From: Lachnospiraceae bacterium
GTDB taxonomy: Bacteria > Bacillota > Clostridia > Lachnospirales > Lachnospiraceae
Length of the DNA: 64,000 nt
Direction: 5' to 3'
Assembly: GCA_022800815.1 (NCBI GenBank)
Contig: JAAWRC010000017.1
Coordinates: 1 to 64,000, forward strand
Shown here: one piece after another, positions 34,235 to 40,975 of the stretch
How positions within the stretch are numbered: the first letter of the stretch is position 1
Layout of the letters: each line of letters opens with the position of its first letter
The notes under the pieces: generated by a model
Told to the model about the DNA's origin: nothing
The model's database searches: none
Seen by the model: only the letters and a program-made list of their open reading frames with translations
Position numbers and translations under genes: made by a program

Positions 34235-35194
34235 TTACCGACTGCGCCTGTCCCGAAGGAACCGTTCCATCAAACCCGCCATAATAATCGAACGGTCACC
34301 GGATGCCGCAAACGTCCTGTCATCTTTTCTTTTTATCCAGTCCGTAAATTCCCTGATCTCGTACCGCAGCCCGTCTCCCTCAAACGGAAAATCATAAGTG
34401 ACCATCCTTCTGGGATCCTCAAAATGGACCTCTATATGCGAGGTTTTCCACCACGGGGCCCTTACCAGAATATAACCCTTCGTACCGCTGACCATCATCC
34501 TTCCTTCCGCTTTGACTCCCAGCCCGCACAATGTGGAAGCGAAGTAATTCCGATAAGCCACATCTGTTTTCACAAAGATGTCGAGATCGTTTGCACCCCA
34601 TATCTCTGAAAATCTGACAGTCTCATAATCTCCGCCAAAGAGATCCAGGATCGGAAGAAGCACATAACTACCGAGCTCCGTAAAACTTCCGCCATATGCC
34701 GTATCGGTGAATTCTCTTTTCCCCTTATCCTCCAGCTTGGTAAAACAGCTTTCTATGTATCTAATATCTCCAATGATTCCGCTGCCGGCTATTTCAAGGA
34801 GTTTCCGGTATCCCGGACAGTAAGCCGTCTTAATGCCCTCCATCAGGACAAGGTCCTTCTCCGCCGCAGCCCCGAAGCACTCCTCTGCCTGTAGGCGGCT
34901 CAGCACCATCGGCTTCTCACATAGGACATGCTTCTCGTGGACAAGACACTCCATGATATAGCCATAATGGGTCTCATGGGGAGCTGCGATATAAACTGCA
35001 TCCACCGCATCCATAAACTCTTCCAAATCCATAGTTGCTGAAACCTGAAGCCCTTTGCACCTCTCCCCGGCAAAACGCTCCGCACTACCCACGTGCGGGT
35101 TATATACGGCCGTAATCTCAATATTTCCTGCAGCTAATGCCTCCGGCACGAACCTGCCCGCAATCCGCCCGGTTCCGATAATCCCAATCTTCAT
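34235..35194 (-). CDS. Gfo/Idh/MocA family oxidoreductase
   Basis: A 319-aa NAD(P)-dependent oxidoreductase. MKIGIIGTGRIAGRFVPE is the dinucleotide-binding site, YIAAPHETHYGYIMECLVHE and VLCEKPMVLSRLQAEEC carry the EKP motif, and the C-terminal domain has GGSFTELGSYVLLPILDLFG. It is a clear paralogue of the C-terminal part of the neighbouring gene at 35191, probably by tandem duplication. The start overlaps that gene by 4 nt. A sugar or polyol nucleotide is the expected substrate. Confidence 0.88.
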   Translation of the reverse strand: MKIGIIGTGRIAGRFVPEALAAGNIEITAVYNPHVGSAERFAGERCKGLQVSATMDLEEFMDAVDAVYIAAPHETHYGYIMECLVHEKHVLCEKPMVLSRLQAEECFGAAAEKDLVLMEGIKTAYCPGYRKLLEIAGSGIIGDIRYIESCFTKLEDKGKREFTDTAYGGSFTELGSYVLLPILDLFGGDYETVRFSEIWGANDLDIFVKTDVAYRNYFASTLCGLGVKAEGRMMVSGTKGYILVRAPWWKTSHIEVHFEDPRRMVTYDFPFEGDGLRYEIREFTDWIKRKDDRTFAASGDRSIIMAGLMERFLRDRRSR

Positions 35195-36549
35195 TGTAAT
35201 GTTTCCTGATATGCCCTGCGCTTTTCCATGAATTTCTCAACTACGCATGCCATGGCAATCGACTCACTTGCTGTCAGTTTATAATCTTTGCCTCCTGTAC
35301 CATTTATCTTCGATACAAATTCTGCGATCTCATACCGGAGACCGTCTTCACCACTGAAAGTGGATTCATAATGATCTATTTTCAAGGGATCCTCATATCT
35401 CACATCAAACTCCTTCGTGAGCCACCAGGGAGACTTTGCCAAGATATAGCCCTGCGTCCCGGATATGACCAGCTGACCTTCGGACTTTACACCCGCCCCG
35501 GACTTTGCCGTCGCAATCCTGTTATCGTAGAAGAAGTTCACCTTCGTATAAACGTCGATCCCGTTCTTGCCGTATACACAGTCAATCCTTAAATCCCGAT
35601 AATCCACGCCGAAAAGCTTGATGATCGGGAGCATGGTATAACTGCCATACTCAAGGAATGCCCCACTGTACTTCGCATCGGACATTTCCCTTGATGCCGG
35701 ATTTCCGATCCTGGTAAAACAGGCTTCAATATCCCGTATCTCACCGATCCCTCCGTTCCTTGCCACGGAAAGGATTTGTGAGAATCCCGGAAGGTATGCC
35801 GTGCGAATGCCCTCCATCAGTGTTACTCCATTTTTCTTTGCCAGTTCATACAGCTCCACAGCCTCCGCACAGGTAAAAGTCATAGGTTTCTCACACAAGA
35901 CATGCTTTCCCGCCATCAGAGCCTTACGCACATAATCACTGTGGGTCTCGTTCGGCGAGGCCACATAGATGGCATCCGTCCCATCAAGGAACTCCCCAAA
36001 CCTGCCCGTCCAGGTCTCAACCTGGTATTGGCTTTCAAACGCTTTCGCACTCTCAACCTCCGGGTTATAGGCACATACCACCTCAATTCCAGACACGAAG
36101 CTCGTCTCCTTAAAAAATCTCGGCACGATCCGCCCTGTCCCCACGATGCCGATCCGGACAATCTCCTGCCGTTTGTTCCTTATAGCTGTCGAGGATATCC
36201 CTGCGGTTCTCGGAAGGTAGACAACACCGCAGTACTGTCTCAGATAATCAAATTTCCCCTCCCAGTCGCTTCCAAGCGTAAATACGTCAATATCGTATCT
36301 CTGGATATCCTCAATCTTCTGTCCTTCATGGTCTTCTACGATAACCTTATCAGCAAAGCCTGTCTTTAAAACATTGTCGATTCTCGTCATAATCGGATCG
36401 ACAATATTCAATTTTCCCCTCATCAGGTCATAGTGCTCTGTCGTTACACCGACCGTCAAATGATCTCCCAGCGCTTTTGCCCTCTTAAGCAGTTGGTAAT
36501 GCCCCTCATGAAACAAATCAAAGGAGCCATAAGTAATAACCTTTCTCAA
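35191..36549 (-). CDS. Fusion of TagD-like cytidylyltransferase and Gfo/Idh/MocA oxidoreductase
   Basis: About 452 aa. Residues ~1-130 are a cytidylyltransferase: RKVITYGSFDLFHEGHYQLL (HxGH), GVTTEHYDLMRGK, YLPRTAGISSTAIRNK. A second complete enzyme follows from ~135: VRIGIVGTGRIVPRF, HVLCEKPMTFTCAEAVEL, GIRTAYLPGF, SGAFLEYGSYTMLPIIKLFG. I prefer a TTG start at 36549 (LRKVITYG), which has GGAGCGAGAG before it and matches TagD starts; the ATG at 36588 is the longer alternative. It is the first gene of the island in transcription order. The linked activities suggest that one CDP-activated polyol is made and then oxidised or reduced. Confidence 0.83.
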   Translation of the reverse strand: MRKVITYGSFDLFHEGHYQLLKRAKALGDHLTVGVTTEHYDLMRGKLNIVDPIMTRIDNVLKTGFADKVIVEDHEGQKIEDIQRYDIDVFTLGSDWEGKFDYLRQYCGVVYLPRTAGISSTAIRNKRQEIVRIGIVGTGRIVPRFFKETSFVSGIEVVCAYNPEVESAKAFESQYQVETWTGRFGEFLDGTDAIYVASPNETHSDYVRKALMAGKHVLCEKPMTFTCAEAVELYELAKKNGVTLMEGIRTAYLPGFSQILSVARNGGIGEIRDIEACFTRIGNPASREMSDAKYSGAFLEYGSYTMLPIIKLFGVDYRDLRIDCVYGKNGIDVYTKVNFFYDNRIATAKSGAGVKSEGQLVISGTQGYILAKSPWWLTKEFDVRYEDPLKIDHYESTFSGEDGLRYEIAEFVSKINGTGGKDYKLTASESIAMACVVEKFMEKRRAYQETLQ

Positions 36550-36588
36550 CTCTCGCTCCAAACCAAGGCCCCAAAAACCAGTACTCAT

Positions 36589-36968
36589 TGATTTTAGTGG
36601 CCTTCAAATTTTTCCAGCTTTTCCTTTTCCACATTGCAGTTCTTCATGCTTGGTTTTTATAAATAAGGCATATTGGTCATCTTCCCGTCCAAAATACAGA
36701 CGGATGGATGATGCGAAAATACTTTCGCTTCGCTCCCCGCTACGTCACGAAACAGATTCTGATTTTCCGTGTTCACGAGGTCCTGGCATATCCAATGCGC
36801 AGAAGTCCTGGTCTTTCCATTCGTTCTGCCTTCTAATGCCGTATCGTTTTTTATAGGGCAGATGTCACTGCATCTGTCCGATCATGGCCGCATCCTTCCG
36901 TCCCTTCGGTAAAATCACCGGCAGAAACACCGCAATTTATCAGAAAGACCGTCCTTATGACTCTATTT
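36589..36968 (-). other. Gene-free stretch between TnpB-like gene and glycan island
   Basis: About 380 nt without a supported gene. Read on the minus strand, it starts with the 3' flank of the TnpB-like ORF, where right-end guide (omega) RNAs are normally encoded. I see two short hairpins: CGGTAAAATCACCG at 36907-36920 and CAGATGTCACTGCATCTG at 36859-36876. Neither is followed by a U-run, so I see no strong intrinsic terminator between the TnpB-like gene and the island. No confident promoter for the island is seen here either. Confidence 0.45.
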
Positions 36969-38285
36969 TTATTGTAAGGGAGTTTCCACTCCTCCCCGTT
37001 CCCTGGCGTTACGGGCAGTATTCATCTTTTCTTCCGCCTCATAGCCGCAAACCGGACAGAAAAAACGTCCCTCTTTCTTGATCCCACTGGCACCGCATCG
37101 GCTGCATTCACCGCTGATTCCCTTTCCAAATACCTGCACCAGTTCCACCGACTGTTCCTCACACTTCTGTTCCAGTCGTTTCCGTATATATCCCCTCTGC
37201 CACATGGAGGGGGATTGATTGATTCTCCGGTTCTTTCCACCGCTTCCTACACCGGGAAGCTTCGCCATATAGACGGTTTCGGGCTTCTCCGTCCGAAGGA
37301 AACGATTCAATTCCTGATTGACATAGCCGTGCAGCCGTTCCTGAAACCTGCGTTTCTTTGCATGAAATTTTTTCCGTCCCGGATTGTTCTCCCGGTTCCT
37401 GTTATAAATTCCCGTCTGCATGCGCATCCAGTCCGCATATTCTCTCTGAAGATTCCCGAGCTCTTCTCCATACCGGTTGCCGCCTTCTGTCGTCAGCATC
37501 GTATGGAACCCCAGTGCGATCCCGACCCGTCCGGTATAATCCGGATGGCTTCTGACAGCCACGTCCACGGGAACCCTGAACACAACCTTGTTTGTCTCCG
37601 GAAACAGTTTGATATAAAGCTGCCGTTCGTACCGATTATTGTCCGTCAATGGAATAAAAATACGCCTACGTTTTTCTTTTGTGGTAATGTAGATGCCATG
37701 ATCCCCATAGCGGTAGGTACGTTCGCTAAGCGCAAACCCTTCCTCCAAGTCCGTATGCTGTTTTATGTGATGTTTCCGCACCTGGCGGCAGAGATAACTT
37801 TGCAGATGCTCTGTGTCCACCTGCACCTCCATCTCGTCAAATGCTTGCCGGTATTCCTCCGGAAGCGATGGGATCGGCTCTCGGTTCAACACGGCCTCAA
37901 AGATCTTTCCGTTTTTCATAAGAAACCGCAGGTAATGTTTTTCCGTATCAGAAAAGCCCTCGTTTTTTCCGACACATTCCAAAACCTTCGTCTTGGTCCT
38001 GCTCCACTGGCTCTTTATATCTCCCAGCGCATCGAACACCGCCAGATAAAAATAAGCAGAGGGCATCCCAAGCCGTTCCCTGAGTCCGCTTTTTGTCATC
38101 TCATTCTGAATTGTATAGCCCGGATAAAGCTTTGGCAGACTACCAATCCCTCCAAAACGATCATACACATAATTTTTTACCGTCCGGTAGTCTTCTGCGA
38201 TTTCCTGCAGCTTTTGCATGTCTTCTGCCGAAAGCGGAACTTTGCTGTACTGATGTACCGTCTTACAGATTTTATCGGCCGGCAT
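36969..38285 (-). CDS. TnpB/IS605 OrfB-family protein with substituted RuvC catalytic residues
   Basis: A 438-aa TnpB-like protein. The C-terminal zinc ribbon is intact (CSRCGAS ... CPVCGYEA; C394, C397, C410, C413), and the WQRGYIRKRLEQKCEEQ helix matches the TnpB region before it. The RuvC motifs, however, read GIALGF where TnpB has GIDLG (A257), YMAKLPG where it has xxExL (A341), and YEAEEKMNTARN where it has DRDxNAA (E418). All three catalytic acidic positions are therefore altered by my alignment. This suggests an RNA-guided DNA-binding protein without cleavage, as described for TldR proteins. It lies downstream of a serine recombinase and upstream of the glycan island, same strand. Confidence 0.85.
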   Translation of the reverse strand: MPADKICKTVHQYSKVPLSAEDMQKLQEIAEDYRTVKNYVYDRFGGIGSLPKLYPGYTIQNEMTKSGLRERLGMPSAYFYLAVFDALGDIKSQWSRTKTKVLECVGKNEGFSDTEKHYLRFLMKNGKIFEAVLNREPIPSLPEEYRQAFDEMEVQVDTEHLQSYLCRQVRKHHIKQHTDLEEGFALSERTYRYGDHGIYITTKEKRRRIFIPLTDNNRYERQLYIKLFPETNKVVFRVPVDVAVRSHPDYTGRVGIALGFHTMLTTEGGNRYGEELGNLQREYADWMRMQTGIYNRNRENNPGRKKFHAKKRRFQERLHGYVNQELNRFLRTEKPETVYMAKLPGVGSGGKNRRINQSPSMWQRGYIRKRLEQKCEEQSVELVQVFGKGISGECSRCGASGIKKEGRFFCPVCGYEAEEKMNTARNARERGGVETPLQ

Positions 38286-38309
38286 CGGCTCTTTCCCTTC
38301 CCTTTCTCC

Positions 38310-38335
38310 TTTTCAAAAAGTACACTTTTTGCAAA
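38310..38335. repeat. 26-bp 12-2-12 dyad, site 1 (candidate invertase crossover site)
   Basis: TTTTCAAAAAGT, central AC, then ACTTTTTGCAAA. The two 12-bp arms are complementary except for one position. Length, arm length and 2-bp asymmetric core match the organisation of Hin/Gin recombination sites. Its -10-like TGTACT overlaps the core (see promoter). Confidence 0.7.
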
Positions 38336-38347
38336 AACAGTTGTAAA
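38319..38347 (-). promoter_or_regulatory. Candidate promoter within the invertible segment, facing the TnpB-like gene
   Basis: On the minus strand TTTACA (38342-38347) and TGTACT (38319-38324) are 17 nt apart. The -35 is inside the segment bounded by the two dyads and the -10 lies on site 1's core. After inversion the -10 would be retained but the sequence at the -35 would become CACTGA, a poor match. The segment is very AT-rich, so other promoter-like pairs occur by chance; this call is tentative. Confidence 0.45.
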
Positions 38348-38443
38348 CAAAAAAATTATTTATTTTATTATTTTATATAAAATATCGTCGGAATTTCTCC
38401 AAACTTTAATTTTTTCTTGTGAACCATTACGCACTGATCATTT

Positions 38444-38469
38444 TTTGCAAAAAGTGTACTTTTTGCAAT
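38444..38469. repeat. 26-bp 12-2-12 dyad, site 2 (inverted partner of site 1)
   Basis: TTTGCAAAAAGT, central GT, then ACTTTTTGCAAT. The arms are complementary except at the outermost position. The core GT is the complement of AC in site 1, so the two sites are in inverted orientation, the arrangement that gives inversion rather than deletion. The centres are about 134 bp apart. Confidence 0.7.
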
Positions 38470-38497
38470 TTTTTTTGTGTGCTTTAGACATATTCGG

Positions 38498-39130
<633 letters not shown>

Positions 39131-39178
39131 TTAAAAGTTCCATGAAACCACTTTTATTTTATACATTCCTGAAATCTC

Positions 39179-39206
39179 TTGCATTTTTCTTTTTTTCTGT
39201 TATAAT
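39179..39206 (+). promoter_or_regulatory. tyrS promoter
   Basis: TTGCAT (39179-39184) and a perfect TATAAT (39201-39206) separated by 16 nt, directly before the T-box leader. Confidence 0.8.
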
Positions 39207-39212
39207 GCCAGT

Positions 39213-39560
39213 AAATCAATATCCCAAAGGCTTTGACGAGAAGAAGTAAGCTGGATTTCCCGCTTCCCAGAGAGCATCCGCCCGGTGGAAGGATGCAGGC
39301 GGCCCCGGTCTGAATACGTCTCAGAGCTGTCTCCTGAACCTGTTCCCGGTCCTGTTTTGAGGGAACCCAGTAGGGATGACCGGAGGCATCCGTTACCAGG
39401 CAGGGGAATCTGTGCACAAACTCCGGTGCGGACGATCAGTCTGCGGATCCGGGTTCTGCCAGTTGTTCTCCGTGAGGGGGAGCCTGTGAGGGCTTCCCGA
39501 AACAGAGGTGGTACCGCGAATTTCCTTCGCCCTCTGTCCGGATGGACAGAGGGCTTTTTA
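39213..39560 (+). ncRNA. T-box leader riboswitch (tyrosine)
   Basis: The leader contains the antiterminator core AGAGGTGGTACCGCG (39504-39518), the T-box that pairs with the uncharged tRNA acceptor end. Upstream, the stem I landmarks are AGAAGAAGTAAG, then CAGAGAGC with CGGTGGAAGG, then GAATACGTC, with a UAC specifier at 39315-39317. UAC is a tyrosine codon, matching the tyrS gene that follows. A GC-rich terminator hairpin follows the T-box, so uncharged tRNA-Tyr should allow readthrough. Confidence 0.93.
39529..39559 (+). terminator. T-box transcription terminator
   Basis: GCCCTCTGTCC, loop GGAT-type turn, GGACAGAGGGC, then a run of T residues. It competes with the antiterminator formed by the T-box. 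Confidence 0.88.
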
Positions 39561-39652
39561 CTGTGGATCATCCGACGAGGTTACGGAATGGATTTTATTT
39601 CAGAAAGGATTATTGATCAAAAGGACTATTTATCAGAAAGGACTATTTTATT

Positions 39653-40882
39653 ATGAAAATTTACGAAGAACTGCAGGCCAGGGGGCTGATCGCCCAGGTG
39701 ACGGACGAGCCGGAAATCCGGGACCTCGTCAACAACGGCAACGCCCGGTTTTATATCGGCTTCGACCCCACCGCCGACTCCCTCCACGTGGGACATTTTA
39801 TGGCGCTCTGCCTGATGAAGCGGCTCCAGATGGCTGGAAACAGGCCCATCGTCCTGATTGGCGGCGGCACGGGGCACGTGGGGGACCCTTCGGGACGGAC
39901 GGACATGCGCTCCATGATGACCAGGGAGACCATCGACCACAACTGCGAGTGCTTCAAAAAGCAGATGGAGCGTTTCATCGAGTTCGGCCCCGACAAGGCC
40001 GTCATGGTGAACAATGCAGATTGGCTTTTAAAACTGAACTACGTGGATCTGCTGAGAGAGGTGGGCGGCTGCTTTTCCGTCAACAACATGCTCCGGGCCG
40101 AGTGCTACAAGCAGCGCATGGAGAAGGGCTTAAGCTTCCTGGAATTCAACTACATGATCATGCAGGCCTATGATTTTTATTATCTGCATCAGCATTACGA
40201 CTGCAACATGCAGTTCGGCGGCAACGACCAGTGGTCCAACATGCTGGCCGGGACGGAGCTGATCCGCAAGAAGACCACGGAAAACGAGGACGCCTACGCC
40301 ATGACCATCACCCTCCTCATGAATTCCGAGGGCAAGAAGATGGGCAAGACCGCCAAGGGTGCCGTGTGGCTGGACCCGGAAAAGACCTCTCCCTTTGAAT
40401 TTTATCAGTACTGGAGAAATACCGGGGATGCCGACGTGTTAAAATGCATCCGCATGCTGACCTTCCTCCCCCTGGAGGAGATCGACAAGATGGACAAATG
40501 GGAGGGGAGCCAGCTCAACGAGGCCAAGGAGATCCTCGCCTGGGAACTGACCAGCCTGGTACACGGCCGTGAGGAGGCCGACAGGGCAAAACAGGCTTCC
40601 CACGCCCTTTTTGCGGGCGGCGGTGACGAGGAAGGCATGCCTTCCACAGAGCTTTCCAAAGAACAGCTCACGGACGGCGCCGTCGGCATCCTGGATCTGA
40701 TGATGGCCTGCAAGCTGGCCCCCACGAGGAGCGAGGCCAGACGGCTGGTCACCCAGGGCGGCGTCACCGTGGACGGCGAAAAGGCCACCCTGGATACCAG
40801 GGTGACCGAGGCCGCACTTGTGAACGGCGTAAAGATCCGCAAGGGCAAGAAGGTGTACCACAAGGCGCTGCTCAAGGCATAA
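39653..40882 (+). CDS. tyrS: Tyrosyl-tRNA synthetase
   Basis: A 409-aa class I synthetase that charges tRNA-Tyr with tyrosine. The HIGH-type motif is HVGHFMALC within DSLHVGHFMALCLMKRLQ, and the KMSKS-type motif is KKMGKTAKGAVW. YIGFDPTADSLHVGH, NNADWLLKLNYVDLLREVG and QAYDFYYLHQ are typical TyrRS segments. The C-terminal ~60 residues (KLAPTRSEARRLVTQGGVTV) form an S4 RNA-binding domain. It is under T-box control and ends at a strong bidirectional terminator. Confidence 0.97.
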   Translation: MKIYEELQARGLIAQVTDEPEIRDLVNNGNARFYIGFDPTADSLHVGHFMALCLMKRLQMAGNRPIVLIGGGTGHVGDPSGRTDMRSMMTRETIDHNCECFKKQMERFIEFGPDKAVMVNNADWLLKLNYVDLLREVGGCFSVNNMLRAECYKQRMEKGLSFLEFNYMIMQAYDFYYLHQHYDCNMQFGGNDQWSNMLAGTELIRKKTTENEDAYAMTITLLMNSEGKKMGKTAKGAVWLDPEKTSPFEFYQYWRNTGDADVLKCIRMLTFLPLEEIDKMDKWEGSQLNEAKEILAWELTSLVHGREEADRAKQASHALFAGGGDEEGMPSTELSKEQLTDGAVGILDLMMACKLAPTRSEARRLVTQGGVTVDGEKATLDTRVTEAALVNGVKIRKGKKVYHKALLKA

Positions 40883-40897
40883 TTCGGACGGCCGAAA

Positions 40898-40975
40898 CCG
40901 GCAGACCTTTAAAAAAAGCCGGGGCGGGAAAATGCACATCCCACCCCGGCTTTTTTAAAGGTCTGCCGGCTTTTT
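40898..40975. terminator. Bidirectional terminator between tyrS and the ABC exporter operon
   Basis: A very long inverted repeat: CCGGCAGACCTTTAAAAAAA then GCCGGGGCGGG, a short loop, and its complement, finishing in TTTTT. With A-runs on one side and T-runs on the other, it can terminate both tyrS and the convergent exporter operon. Confidence 0.9.
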
